Below, one piece after another: positions 1 through 11,534 of a DNA stretch of 64,000 nucleotides. This DNA comes from Phoma sp. XZ068 (Eukaryota > Ascomycota > Dothideomycetes > Pleosporales > Didymellaceae), in NCBI GenBank assembly GCA_004835665.1, contig RBKR01000002.1, positions 930,001 to 994,000 of the forward strand, given 5' to 3'. Every line of letters starts with the position of its first letter. Position 1 is the stretch's first letter. Both the position numbers and the translations under genes were made by a program. The notes under the pieces are model-generated. The model was not told the DNA's origin. It saw only the letters and a program-made list of their open reading frames with translations, and did no database searches.

Positions 1-210
1 GTCATGTATATTTGCGTGACTACCAGATGCAACAGCATACGAGTGGCCTAGCCTCTTTCCGACATATCCGAAAAAGGTAGTTCCGCAGAGCTTCTATCTC
101 CGCCGATGGTCCGCTCCGTGGTCATGCCTCTTTAAACAATAAAAAGCACCACATTGGCGAAATCTCCCAATCATCCGGACTGGACGCAAGTTCGAATAGT
201 AAACAGCATC

Positions 211-1698
211 ATGACTTGGACACACACTTTCGAAGCCCCACCAGACGCCGCACTCCGGAATAGTCTGCGGAGTAACTTCCAATGGGGATTCGCAACCGCC
301 GCAGCCCAAGTTGAAGGAGCGTGGAATAAGGACGGCAAAGGCGAATCAATATGGGACAAGTTCTGCCACACGCCAGGCAAAGTAAAAGATGGGAGCACCA
401 ACGAAGACGCAACACGCGCATACGACCTTTACAAAGGAGATGTTGCACTTATGAAAAGCTATGGCGTAACTGCATATCGATTCTCCCTATCGTGGGCCCG
501 CATCATCCCCTTTGGAGGTGCGGAGGATCCAGTCAACGAGAAAGGGATTGAGTACTACAACAACTTGATCGATGAATTGCTAGCAAATGGCATTACTCCA
601 TTTGTTACCCTCTTCCACTGGGACACTCCCCAAGCTCTCGAAGACCGCTACGGCGGCATGCTCAATCAGGCCGCCTACACTCCAGACTTCCTGCGGTATG
701 CGCGCCTTTGTTTTGAGCGTTTCGGCGATAGGGTGAAGCATTGGATCACTTACAACGAGCCCGGGGTGTACACTCTCGCCGGCTATGCGGCAGGCGTCCA
801 CGCCCCGGCACGCTCGTCGTTCCGTGAGCGCAACGCCGAAGGTGACAGCTCAACAGAAACCTTCATCGTTGCACACACAGAAATTGTGACACATGCCCGC
901 GCCGCCAATATCTACCGCGAGGAGTTCAAGCCAAGCCAAAAAGGGCAGATAGGCATCACGTTACACGGCAATTACTCCGAACCCTGGGACGTCAACGACC
1001 CCAGAGATGTAGAAGCCGCACAGCGCGCCAGAGAATTCGAGATAGCATGGTTCGCCGACCCGATCTACGGCTCAGGCGACTACCCAGCCAGCATGCGTGC
1101 CCAGCTCGGCTCGCGGCTGCCCACCTTCACAGACGAGGAAAAGTCGATAGTGAAAGGAAGCAGCGATTTCTACGGCATGAACACATACACGACGTTCTTC
1201 GTGCGCCATCTCGAAGGCCAAGCAGACATAAACGACCACCTGGGCAATGTCGAGAAACTCGACACCAACTCTGACGGCAAGTCACGCGGCCCAGAGTCAG
1301 ACACGTACTGGCTGCGTACCGCGCCCGAGGGGTTCGGCAAGTTGCTCCGCTGGATCTGGGGTAGGTACCATGTCCCAATATACATAACGGAGAACGGGAC
1401 GACGGCGAAGGGCGAGCATGTCAAAGCTCCTCCGGGTGAGGATGTTCTGGATGACACTTTCCGTGTTGAATCCTTTCACAGCTATATTCGCGAGTTGGCG
1501 CGCGCTGTGCAAGATGGTGTTGATATCCGCAGTTATTTTGGATGGACGTTCACGGATAACTGGGAGTGGGCGGCGGGATATGGGGACCGATTTGGGTGCA
1601 CGTGGGTCGATTTTGAGAGTGAGGAGAAGACGAGGTATCCTAAGCGATCAGCGTATTTTCTTCGAGACTACTTCACGCACTTGATCGCGGAAGAATAG
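211..1698 (+). CDS. Beta-glucosidase, glycoside hydrolase family 1
   Basis: Hydrolyses beta-linked glucosides with retention of configuration. The 495-residue single-exon protein covers a complete GH1 TIM barrel. Both catalytic signatures are visible: TYNEP with the acid/base Glu at residue 183 and ITENG with the nucleophile Glu at residue 394. The early RFSLSW motif and the late W-E-W-A-A-GY aglycone/glucose-binding block are also present. The frame is open upstream to a TTG at 154, but 211 is the first ATG and sits at a normal distance from the first conserved block. There is no signal peptide, so the enzyme is probably intracellular, as for fungal GH1 enzymes that cleave imported cellobiose or plant glucosides. 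It is convergent with the MFS gene that follows. Substrate cannot be read from sequence. Confidence 0.93.
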   Translation: MTWTHTFEAPPDAALRNSLRSNFQWGFATAAAQVEGAWNKDGKGESIWDKFCHTPGKVKDGSTNEDATRAYDLYKGDVALMKSYGVTAYRFSLSWARIIPFGGAEDPVNEKGIEYYNNLIDELLANGITPFVTLFHWDTPQALEDRYGGMLNQAAYTPDFLRYARLCFERFGDRVKHWITYNEPGVYTLAGYAAGVHAPARSSFRERNAEGDSSTETFIVAHTEIVTHARAANIYREEFKPSQKGQIGITLHGNYSEPWDVNDPRDVEAAQRAREFEIAWFADPIYGSGDYPASMRAQLGSRLPTFTDEEKSIVKGSSDFYGMNTYTTFFVRHLEGQADINDHLGNVEKLDTNSDGKSRGPESDTYWLRTAPEGFGKLLRWIWGRYHVPIYITENGTTAKGEHVKAPPGEDVLDDTFRVESFHSYIRELARAVQDGVDIRSYFGWTFTDNWEWAAGYGDRFGCTWVDFESEEKTRYPKRSAYFLRDYFTHLIAEE

Positions 1699-1789
1699 GG
1701 GCGGAAGATTGTGTTCAGATCTCAGAAATACATTTTCACGTTACTTCCTATTGTTCTTCGTATCTCTTTAAGAGCCTTGAGGCTGGAAA

Positions 1790-3646
1790 TCACTCGTGAG
1801 CTACAGCATACTTGCTCTTCGCCCGGATCCTCTTCCCGTAGATGTAGAACAAATAGGGCACAGGCACGAGTACCGCGCTGATACCGCCAAGAATCGTCAG
1901 TGTCCAGTGCACACCCATATTCTTATAAAATGGTATTCCCACGACTGTCATACCACCGGCGGTAATATACCTCACCAACGTCACACTCGTCAGCGCGCTC
2001 GCCGCATACATCTCGTACGCATCGATGATATATTGGTATGACGAAATAAACACGCAGAGCACGCCATAGCCAAAGAGCACACCGGCAAGAATGGGCGACC
2101 AGATCGAGATATGCGGGTACGACGTCCAGCCCATCCAGAACAGACTGATGGGGATGGCAGGTGCGCCGAGCATGGCATACCAGAGTCTGAACTCCGGCGG
2201 CAATCGAGTACCGCCCTTCTCTTCGATGCGTGCAATATCTCGTTTTGCCCACTTGTAGATGAGGGGAACCCAAAGGGAAGCGCCGAACAACCCAATGGCG
2301 ATGTTGAGGAAGCAGAGGCCAGTTATACCTGGAGAAGTGCCGTGGATAGAACCGAAGATGTAGTCATAGCCGTCGAGGAAGGTGAAGAGGACGATATATA
2401 TGACGGTCAAATACAACGTGACCAAGAAGACTATAGGTTCGAGCGCAAGTAGAAATGGGCGGTACAATGCGGTGCCGAGACGGTGCAGGAAAGGCTCGCC
2501 GCGAATCTCCATGTCAGCGACGAACCGCTCGTCGCCCGTCACTGTGCGAAGATGTTGGGCTTTCCACGCGAGCAGCACAGGGGCGTAGGTTTCCGGCTGG
2601 AAGATAACGACGAGAATGAGTACCAGGCCTGACATGATGAGCGTTGTCCATTCCACCCAACGCCATGAGACGGACGTGCTTTGAGCAATGAAACCACCCA
2701 TCACCGGACCCATGACTGGACCTAGAAAGGCAGCGTTCGCGAACATGGGGAATGCGAAGACGCGCTCCATGGGCGTCCAGAGATCGCTGATAGACCCTCC
2801 TGCACACGTCAAGGGCGTGGAACCGAAAAAGCCAGCCAGAAAGCGGAAGACGAGTTGTTGTTGGATGTTCTTCGCGAGCCCTGAGGCCATGATGAAGATC
2901 ATGTACGTAGTCAGCGTGATGATGTAGACAGGATTTCGGCCAAGTGTTTCGCTGAATGGTCCTGCAAAGAGTGCGCCAACACCAAAGCCTATCAAATAGA
3001 GACCGGTCGCGAGGATCTCAACAACGTCGCTAACACCAAACTCTTGCGCTGCTCGGGAGGTTGCTGGAGAATCGATGGAAGAAGCTGCACCCACGACAAA
3101 GCCTATCAAGGCAATCATAGCTGTTGCGCAGATTCGTTTGGTGCGGCTCCAGTTCTGGGGCTTCGAAGGATCGTTTTCACCTTCAAAGGCCACGACGAAG
3201 ACTTTCCCTGCATCCGGTCCTCCTTCGTTCGTGCGCCGCTCGCGCACGGCGATGCCTGTTAGGGCTACACCGAGTCTTGTTCCAATGGAGCGTGCTGTCA
3301 CTATTCTGCTTAGCGTGTGAGATATGTCCTGGGCTGGTTGTGTAAGGTGAACTTCGTGGCCGATTTGGGCCTCCTCTTGCATCAGCTGTGAATCTCTCGT
3401 TTCTGACGCGCCGGCATTGGGATTGGCTGTTTGAGGGACTGCGGCACACTTCTTGGTGTCGATGTCACCCAAGTCGATTGATTGCTCTGACCGCGATGTC
3501 GACGAGGCTGATGACGAAGTGCTTGCTTCCCTGGCCAGTTGACTAGCTCTTTCTCCACTTGCTGATTTCTCGTTTTGTTGTGCATGTCGAGTGTACTGCT
3601 CCTCGACCTGTCTGCGAAGTCTTTGGTATTGCAAGATGGACTGCAT
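1790..3646 (-). CDS. MFS drug/polyamine exporter, DHA1 (Tpo1-like) type
   Basis: Predicted proton-driven plasma-membrane exporter of drugs, toxins or polyamines. The 618-residue protein has a hydrophilic Ser/Arg-rich cytosolic N-terminus of roughly 160 residues, then the P-x-N-W-S motif typical of fungal DHA1 transporters just before the first membrane segment, and about 12 hydrophobic segments. The loop after TM2 (SETLGRNPVY) is a variant of the MFS D-x-x-G-R-[RK] motif. The frame extends upstream to a TTG at 3703, but the first ATG in frame is at 3646. No intron is needed. The long N-terminal tail is usual for this family and may carry regulatory phosphorylation. Substrate is unknown. Its 3' end faces the GH1 gene about 90 nt away. 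Confidence 0.9.
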   Translation of the reverse strand: MQSILQYQRLRRQVEEQYTRHAQQNEKSASGERASQLAREASTSSSASSTSRSEQSIDLGDIDTKKCAAVPQTANPNAGASETRDSQLMQEEAQIGHEVHLTQPAQDISHTLSRIVTARSIGTRLGVALTGIAVRERRTNEGGPDAGKVFVVAFEGENDPSKPQNWSRTKRICATAMIALIGFVVGAASSIDSPATSRAAQEFGVSDVVEILATGLYLIGFGVGALFAGPFSETLGRNPVYIITLTTYMIFIMASGLAKNIQQQLVFRFLAGFFGSTPLTCAGGSISDLWTPMERVFAFPMFANAAFLGPVMGPVMGGFIAQSTSVSWRWVEWTTLIMSGLVLILVVIFQPETYAPVLLAWKAQHLRTVTGDERFVADMEIRGEPFLHRLGTALYRPFLLALEPIVFLVTLYLTVIYIVLFTFLDGYDYIFGSIHGTSPGITGLCFLNIAIGLFGASLWVPLIYKWAKRDIARIEEKGGTRLPPEFRLWYAMLGAPAIPISLFWMGWTSYPHISIWSPILAGVLFGYGVLCVFISSYQYIIDAYEMYAASALTSVTLVRYITAGGMTVVGIPFYKNMGVHWTLTILGGISAVLVPVPYLFYIYGKRIRAKSKYAVAHE

Positions 3647-4684
3647 CTCGAAACAGAGGCGATGTTCAATACGCCCTCCACGGAGTCGGTGCAATGCTCG
3701 CAATGAGAGACCGAAAGAGTCGTGCTAGACTTTTGATACGATATGGTCTGGTCAGAGTGAACAGTGTTCTTGATGAACGACTAGTCGTGCTCTATCTACC
3801 ATCGCAGCGCCTCCATTATCTCTGACTGTATCACGGATTTCTAAGCTCCCACGCACGCATCATGGAAAAATCGTTAGCTAACTTGACTTTAGTGGGTCGC
3901 GACAACTCCACTTCACACGTTCACAGTAAAGCTCCAAGAGATCTTCGGGCTTATCGCGCTACCTCTATTATTCCCGGCATCTTCTCCGAGTGGTCTTCCC
4001 GGAGAACGAGTTAATATTCGGACAACGCTGTGCGTGGCTGGAGACGACCTCGGGATGATGCACGTCTCAACTGCTAAGATGCTAAACACTACAAAACGCT
4101 AGGCATGAGATCCAGCAGCAGGAGTCATGGAAGTCAGTTTCTGCACTTACTAAGCGCTGTTGAGGTTGAGACGACATTCAAAACTCGGTTCGCGACAAAT
4201 CGGCATCGCACCGAAGAGGCTGAAAACCTAAGATATGGTCTGTGCGCGTGTCGCAGATCAGAGGGAGGCTGGAGATTGAGCCTCAAGGGTCGCACAGCCA
4301 CAGTCCAAGACTATATGAAATACTATCGAGTCGGAGGAACCATCAACTTTTCGAAGACGTAAATCTTCCACCCGCAGTCCCTGTAGCCCCCGTACCAAGC
4401 CTTGCAAGAGCCTTGCGTCGTAGATCATCATCTCATGCAGTCGCCTTCACGACTACCGCATCCGTCGTTCCGTTCGCAGAAAGCACGTTCGTCTTGTGTC
4501 TTTAAGAGCGGAGCAGTCCAAGCACGACGATAGGTGAGGTTGTTGCTTGCACCATCTGCTACGGAACGCAAGGCACACAAGACACGAGCGGGCCGCGTCA
4601 ACATGCCGAGTTACCCGGGTATTGTTATACATGAAGCTCCCTGACCCAAACTTTGCTCTTCCACCACCCGCAACGAGCTTCATC
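3647..4684. other. Intergenic region upstream of the MFS gene
   Basis: About 1 kb separates the MFS start from the next plausible start on the plus strand, so it should hold both promoters. Short open frames here (for example 4105-4362) show no recognisable domain or convincing composition. I see no RNA gene or repeat in it. Confidence 0.5.
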
Positions 4685-4888
4685 ATGGACACGCACGCCG
4701 CAGACAAGGAAATGCTGGGCCGCCGATCGACAGAAGAGCAGTTGACAGAGGACCATGAACAGCTGGTGCAGCGACGGCGGTCGTTCCACAGTAGGATGCT
4801 TATCGGAGGGCTTGTTATCACCGTCGTGCTGGGGCTGGCACTCGGCCTCGGTCTGGGATTGACGATTGGGCGATATGGACGTAGTTGA
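4685..4888 (+). CDS. Small single-pass membrane protein or 5' exon of a larger one
   Basis: A 67-residue frame with an acidic/basic N-terminal tail (residues 1-38, including QRRRSFHSR) followed by one Gly/Leu-rich hydrophobic segment (about 39-62) ending in TIGRYG. Basic residues just before the segment suggest a type II orientation. Fungal type II membrane proteins and some secreted-domain enzymes start this way, so this could be a first exon. A possible donor lies at 4881 and an acceptor near 4932, but the downstream exon does not resolve into a convincing protein. Upstream in-frame ATGs at 4547 and 4631 would lengthen the tail. I do not recognise the family. It may be a truncated gene, with a possible 3' end near 5.45-5.6 kb. 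Confidence 0.4.
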   Translation: MDTHAADKEMLGRRSTEEQLTEDHEQLVQRRRSFHSRMLIGGLVITVVLGLALGLGLGLTIGRYGRS

Positions 4889-5447
4889 AGACGCAGATGA
4901 ACGCACATCGATATTCCTACTTGTCTTAACAGTTCAACTCATGCGGGTACTGCAACTGCCAGATCGGCGATGCGCACGACACGCCAATCCCAAAGCAGAT
5001 GGACTTCAGACATATCCAGCTCGACACAATCCGGACTCGACACAAACAATCCAAGGAACGAAGCGCTCAGCTGTTGGAGCTTCAATGATACCCGCATACT
5101 AGCTCGCTATCTCTAAGGCGGAACCCCACTTTAAACTTCCTGTGCGGAGTTCCACACCCACCTACCTAATCTACGAGAAACCCCCATCCGCCGTTCAAGC
5201 CCATCAATGGCACCAATGCTCCCCTGCCGCGTGCAATCACAGCATCCATGACCTTCTGGCTGCAAACGCGGCCTCGCAAAAACCTACCACCGCCGCAGAA
5301 TCCGCCACATGGAAACCGTCTCTCCCCTGAGAAATCAGTCACACCACCAGAGCGGACTCAAACACGTCCTACGCGGATTCGATTTCTCTCATGTGGGAAT
5401 GAATCAAACCTCTCCAATCCGCGCCCTATCATTTACTTCACACCATC

Positions 5448-5594
5448 AGCGAGCCGGACTCAAATGTCAACGCCCCTGTCTACCAGGTGGACCCTAGCAA
5501 CCAGCAACCAGCAAACCAGCAGAACAGGCCCAAGAGCATGTCACCACACACCAGGAACCAGCCTGCATTTGGGCGAGACTTCGCGACGCGTTGA
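5448..5594 (+). other. Possible orphan terminal exon
   Basis: After a good acceptor-like site (pyrimidine tract ending CATCAG at 5449) one frame reads a coding-like Gln/Asn/Pro-rich tail (includes NAPVYQVDPSNQQ and ends GRDFATR) to a TGA at 5592-5594. The same frame has a stop about 50 nt upstream of the acceptor. A near-duplicate of the start of this block (CACACCACCAG...GGACTCAAA) lies about 100 nt upstream. It could be the last exon of the membrane-protein gene starting at 4685, or a relic. No homologue is recognised. Confidence 0.2.
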
Positions 5595-5897
5595 CCCACC
5601 AGTTCCAGTTTAGTCTGACTGACTGGTATAATTTGTCGAAAAGTTCAATTTCGAGGTTCAACTTTCAAAGTAAAAGTGTCGAGAAAGGGTGGAATGTGCA
5701 GTACAAGGGCAGGCTTGCGGGTATTTGTATATGTGCATATCAGAGGAAAGGTTGCAGACGGGACGAATGAAGTGTGGGTGTAAACGTAAACGTAAACGTG
5801 GAAAACCCTTGCCGCTTCCCCTTTCGCTGCGATGAGAACTCTAATAGCAGGACACGGACACGACGGAGGTGGAATGAAGAGAATAAGCAGGTCGCGT

Positions 5898-5912
5898 GGG
5901 GGGGGGGGGGGG
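5898..5912. repeat. Poly-G mononucleotide run
   Basis: Fifteen consecutive G residues on the plus strand in otherwise AT-rich non-coding sequence. A similar 13-nt run occurs at 14484-14496. Confidence 0.9.
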
Positions 5913-7162
5913 TCAAAAGAGGGAGGTGTTACTATGCCTCACCATGCTATTGCTGTTGCTGGTGCTGAATTAGTAATTCTCTAGTAATGTGATATGCAAA
6001 CTCGTTATTGGACTTGCTCTTAACCATATCTACTATTCCCCTGTTTTCTTCAACGTGTCTATCCCATCCTTCCCTGCTTAGCTGTATTTATATCAGCGAC
6101 ACTACTAGCCCTACCTTCCCGCGTGTAGATACTAAAGCTAAAGGTAGATATTAACGCTAAAGGTAGGACTAACGCGAAATCACGACGCTGCACAGAGGTA
6201 AAGAAAGAATTACAGTACTTGTGAGGAAAGCTTACTGTTCTACTAGGTGATTTAGACTAGCGGCGCACGTTAATTTACTACTCTATCTAGGAAGTCTTCT
6301 ATAATGTAAAAAGTGTAGTAAGTGAGGAAGAAGGACAGTATAGTATTCAAGATATCTCTAAGCTAAGCTAGGAGGATAAGCTAGAGTTAATTTCAAGGGA
6401 GGGTAGGGAAGTATACTATCTTTCAAAAAGAAGAAGGAGAAGAAGAAGAGAAAGTAAAAAGACTAAATACTGCTTACCCCAAAATCTTCAACCTTAAACA
6501 GTTAGCCCTCTCAGCCTCAGATAGCTATCTAGAACCAACTGTTAGCCTAGTAAACAAATACATTTACCGACTTAGAAACCCAACGAGTGCTACCAAAGGC
6601 ACTTCTATCTACCAAGGAATGGACCACACAATACTGTTATAAAGTATCCAGTCTACCGAGCCGAGAACGTCAAGCTTACAAACGTATACCCCGTGTCTAG
6701 TATTTATACTACTTTTATACAGCGTACGTCTTGCTTTGGATCCATATTATGGGCTCACTGACTTTTGACGAGTTGTTCACATAAATGCCAAGTAGAGTGA
6801 GGTAACGGTAGATTAATAGACTAGACTGACTAGACACGAACGCCGTATGGAAATTATGCAAGCAGGTAGTTTGTTACCCAGTTAAACAGTAACTTATTGC
6901 ATCAAGAGGGCGTTATATGCGTGTAACACTCTAGCGTTGAGATAGACAAGACTGATTGGGACGAGATTCTAGTAAAGATGCGGGATGGGTGATGTGACAA
7001 GAAGTGGAGGGAATGAGGGAGCGATATTAAGTTATGGACTTGGATTTGTGTATACTCCCGCTATGCTACCATCCTAAACGCCAACCAACGCCTCCCATGC
7101 AAACACACTCCACAGGAACATCCGACGAACAACGACAACGTACAACGTAAATGAAGACGTCC

Positions 7163-10100
7163 TCACGAAACCTCGGCAATATTCTGCCTCTCAATAAAGC
7201 TCTCCTGACTCGCATCCCGTCCAACGCGCCAATAAACATCCGTATAATCCGCGCAATTCATCTCCCTCAGAAACTGCTCGTCGTGCGTGATAACCAGCAG
7301 CTGGAAGTTCGCCTGCTTGCGGCGCATCTGGATGATCTGGCTGAGGCTCTGGGCCAGGCCTTGGATGTTCTGCTGGTCGAGGTTGGTGGTGGGTTCGTCG
7401 AGGGCGATGAGCCCGCAGTTTGTACCAAAGCATTCGGCGAGCGCGAGGCGGATGACGATGGAGGCGAGGACTTTTTGGCCGGCGGAGCAGCGCCCGCGCA
7501 TGTCCATTTCTGTGTCTTGTTTTATCATTACGACGCGGTAGTTGTAGGATTTGTTGCCTTTTGTTTCAGAGTCGCCGGCGATGCGGATCGTGTCGACGTC
7601 GGTGCCTTGGTAGGCGTTGCGCCAGAGCTCGGCGATGATGCGGTTGATTTCCTCCATTTTGAGGGCGTGGTACTGGATGATTGCCTTGTCAAGGGCGCTG
7701 GCGTAGCGGCCGAGGTCTTCGATGGCGGCTTTGGTGGTTTCGACTTTGATGTGCGCTTCGCGGTAGCTGTAGGCTGCGTTTTCGTAGAGTGATTTGTACT
7801 CTTCCATGAGCTCGGTGAGTTGGTCGTCCTTGTTCTTCATATCACGCTCGACAGACGTCTTGGACGTGTTGAGCTGGTGGTACCGCGTGTCCCAGTACTG
7901 TGCCTCCCGTTCGTAGTGGTCCTTGTCGCGCTCGGCGCCGTGTTCTTCGAGCTTCTCAATCTCTATTTGAAGAGTCTCTAGGGCACGTTTGGCTTTGCGG
8001 TAGCGAAGGTTGTCGCTGATGGAGCGTTTTGTCATCTCAGTGTCGCGCATAGTGTCTTCGATCTTTTTAACTTTACGCGTGACTTCCATCATCTCAGACT
8101 CGATGCGAGCAATTTCGCCTTGTAAGTTTTCAATATCCCGATGTGTGCGTGCAAGCTGTTGTGGGCCGCCACGGTCAATGTAGGCGTTGATCTCCTGGTC
8201 TGCTTGGGTGAGTTGGCGGACGCTGTCAGACAATTTGGACGCTTCATCGTGTGCGCGCTGGACCTTCTCATTACCGCGACGGTTGATGTCGTCGTAGTTG
8301 TACTGAGCCTGCTCAATCTCGGGGATTAAAGTTTCAACATCCTTGTCGAAGCCGCGCATGGTCTCGCGCTGGGTGTTGTTCTCGCTCTTCAGCTCCTCGA
8401 TCCGGTCAGCCAGTGCTCGCTTTTCCTTCAACTTCGACTGCGCGTTGTTCAGGTCAGCGTTGATATCGCGATTCCTCAGCTCCAAAGTCGTGATGAGGTT
8501 TCGTGACTTGTCTCGCTCGGACGTCAGCTGGTCTAAGGCATTCCTGGCATTTCGACTTTCATCAGTGACCTGCTTCAAATCTGCTTGCACAGCATCGATG
8601 CCGCGCGACAGTCCGGCAGTCTTCTGCTTCTGGGTCAGATCCTTGACCTGCGCTTCGAGCTTCAAAATCTCGTTGTTGTTGTGGACGATGGTCTGGACGT
8701 CTCTCGACAGAGACTCTACATCCTGCTTCTCTGCCTCCAGGTCGTGGATGACAGCATCTTGATCCTCCAGCTGCTTGTTGGCATTGTCACGCTCTGTCGA
8801 CAGCTTTGCAAGGTCGCTCTGAAGTGCCGGGAGGTCAGTGTCGCGCAAGCGAATGGCCAATTCGTAGCTGGGCTTCGCATTGCGGGCAGCCTCAAGCTCA
8901 GCCAGAAGTTCCTCTGCATTGTCGCCCTGCATGTTGATCTCAGCTTTCTCAATAATCCTGTTGAGTTTGTCGATGAAGCCGGCAGTGGTGAATGACTGAG
9001 ATCTGTCATCATGAAGCGCCCTAGCACACAATCGACATGTGTTGTCACGCTCCGCAGTCATCAGACACTGTCGCATGTACTCGATCTGCGCTTCAAACTT
9101 TGCCTTGTCTGTGGATGTAGCTTCATAGTCTTCTTCAAGCAGCTGTAACGTTTCGTCGAAATCGGAAATATCATCCTTTTGTATCGCCTCCTTGACGGTT
9201 CGCTCGTACTGCTGCAGTTCTGCCCGCTTCTTCCTGAGCTGCGACTCCACACTTGACATCTGGAAATTGATATTATCCAGCTTTGTCTGTGCAATGTCAC
9301 GTTTTGATGTTGCTTCCCTGACCTTGCTTGTCTTCTCTGAGAGAACGCTCTGGAAGGTTGCCTCCAAGGTCGACGCATCCCAGTCGGAGTCAACCAGCTG
9401 CGATATGCGTTTGTTGTGGACCTTCTTCATCTTTTCAAGACTGTGCTGTTGAGACTGAAGCTCGTTCCGTGTGTAGTCGATGGACGCTGATTCACGGGCC
9501 TGTTTTGTGGCGTCACCGAGTTCTGCAGTGAGTCGCTCCTTCTTATCTTCAAGCAGGCGCACCGAGCTCGAGGCCTCCTGAATCTGCTCATCAAAGCGAC
9601 CGGAGGCTGCGGCAGAGTTTGCGTTTTTGAGCTGCTCCTCAGTCTCCTGCTTCTTGTCCTGCAGAATGGCCTCACTACCTTCATCGGCCTTGATCTGGTT
9701 CATTGACCGTTGCAGGTCCGAAATCCTCTTGTCGTTGCCCGTGATTGTTGTTCGCGCAGCCTCCTTACTTTGCAGGAGGTTCGACTTGCGTGTGTTGAGT
9801 TGGTTGAGATCGTTCTGTGCATCGCGCAGCTCACTCTGTGCCTCTTCACGAATGCGATCGAGTGTCTTGTTTTGATCGCGCGACATCTTGCCGAGAACCT
9901 GCTGGAAGTCCGAGATGTGCTTGTCGGTGATCTCATAATCGTAGCCGCGGATGTTATGGCGCTTGGCCGTCTCTTTGATGAGATTCTCGCGCTGTTGAAG
10001 CTGACGGTCGTGCTGCTCCTTCTGCGCCTCATACTTGCCGATCTCGCCCTGCTTCGCACCGAGCGAGTTTCGACTTTGCTGCAGCTCATCTTTCAGGTCG

Positions 10101-11127
10101 CCATACTGCTGTCGAGAGTCGTCCTGCTGCGTGGCATATGTCGCGATTCGCTCCTCATACTGGTCTAGCATATCCTGGAGCTCCTCGTCTGATTCGGCCA
10201 TCTGTTTGAGGTTGTCTTGCAAGCCGTCCACGCTCTCCTTGTTGGCGTTGAAGGTAATGCGCTTGCCGTTCAACTGGGCCACAATCTGTTCGAATCTTGC
10301 CGCATGGTTGTACGCCTCACTGGCTTTCTGCTGTGCCTCCGTACACTCTGCGTCTACCTTTTCATAGTCTCCACGGAGTTCTTCAATCTCATCGAATAGA
10401 GCAGCCTGCCGCTTCTCGCTCTTCCCAGCGCGGTCTTTGTCTTCTTTTGCGTTTGCTTCTATAATCTTCAGTTGACCCAGCTCATTATTCCGTTCTTTGC
10501 GGATCATTTTGATGTTGTCGATGGCTTTTGTGTACTTGAGCGCTTCGAAGATTTCATCAAACTTGATCTTCAGCGTCTTAGCATCGCCCAATGGCCACAG
10601 GCTCTCTTCTTGATGGCAGAAGATGACGTTGTCCAGGATGGCCTTGGACACGCCAAGATACTGGGGGATGATCTGGTCAAGCTCGGCGACACGAGTGGAG
10701 ATGGAGTGCTTCTCGCCATCTTTCAGCATGAGCAGCGACCCCTCGAGCGTCTTTTGGCTGCGCGTGTTCTTCTTGACGGTGACTTGTAGGTTGCGGGTAG
10801 CAACCATGCGTACGCCTGAGGTGGAGCGAAAGGACAACTTGACCTGGGCGAGCAGCTCCTTTTCATTGCGCAGCTTGGGGTCGTGGATGAAGGCGCCCCC
10901 GGTCTTGCTGTTTGGCGGAAAGTCGCCGGTTGTTGCATATCGCAGCGACTCGATGATGGTCTGTGCGTGTCAGTCAGAGTCAATCACACATGCAGACTAC
11001 ACACGGTCTTGCCAGAGCCGTTCCAGCCGACAATGAGGGTGAGCGGGGTGGTGAAGACGATGGTCTCTCCCTTCTCAGGCCCAAAGGAGCGGATGCCCTG
11101 GATCATCATGCGGTCGATTTTCGACAT
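7163..11127 (-). CDS. RAD50: DNA double-strand-break repair ATPase Rad50
   Basis: SMC-like ATPase of the Mre11-Rad50-Xrs2/Nbs1 complex, which tethers and processes broken DNA ends and activates Tel1/ATM. Two exons: 11127-11005 and 10960-7163, joined across a 44-nt phase-0 intron (10961-11004) that falls between the two Thr codons just after the Walker A Lys. The 1306-residue product matches the family length. Walker A (GWNGSGKT, 34-41) lies in exon 1. The long coiled coil is split by the zinc hook CRLC with cysteines at 683 and 686. The C-terminal lobe has the signature RCSAGQKVLAS and Walker B LIALDEPTTNLD. The start is the ATG opening MSKIDRMMIQGIRSFGP, typical of Rad50. It is divergent from WC-2 and shares about 0.4 kb of promoter with it. 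Confidence 0.97.
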
Positions 11128-11534
11128 GATGGCGGTGCGCTACTGCGCGGTGGGAGTGAGTTGCGCAGTTGTGTTGGCCTTTTTTATGTTGGCATTTGTT
11201 GATATTTGCGTTCGTTGATGTTGGCGCTGTGTTGTTGTGGGCTTCCTTGTGGGCTTCCTTGAAGTGAGCTTCCTTGTGAGCTCGTTGGTGACTTGAACCA
11301 CCGCGTCTGCCTGGACGCGCCCTCTCCACGTCAGCACGTGACCTGTCAATCTCGATTGGGCTGAGCACAGAATCACACGTGCGTCATAGGCTTCTCTAGT
11401 GCAGCGGTCTCTAGTGCAGCCAGCGTCTTCAAGCGCGGAGAGTTATGCCGCCCCTATGAACCGTCGCAGCTCGCGCACCCCTACGCAAATCATCGCATGC
11501 GCCGGGTCTTCCGAGGCGCAGCGCAGACAGCGGC
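11128..11534. promoter_or_regulatory. Shared divergent promoter RAD50 / WC-2
   Basis: About 0.4 kb between two divergent starts must hold both promoters. It contains a CACGTG E-box-like site near 11335 and an ACACGTG near 11377, plus an imperfect repeat of GTGGGCTTCCTT-like units at about 11235-11290. Factor binding is not demonstrable from sequence. Confidence 0.45.

Larger units (their letters stand above)
4889..7162. other. AT-rich gene-poor gap with poly-G run
   Basis: Beyond the possible exon near 5.5 kb, this stretch holds no convincing gene. From about 5.9 kb it becomes AT-rich with frequent stops in all frames, as in degenerated transposon or RIP-mutated sequence. A 15-nt G run occupies 5898-5912. 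No terminal repeats or transposase remnants are recognisable by eye. Confidence 0.5.
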
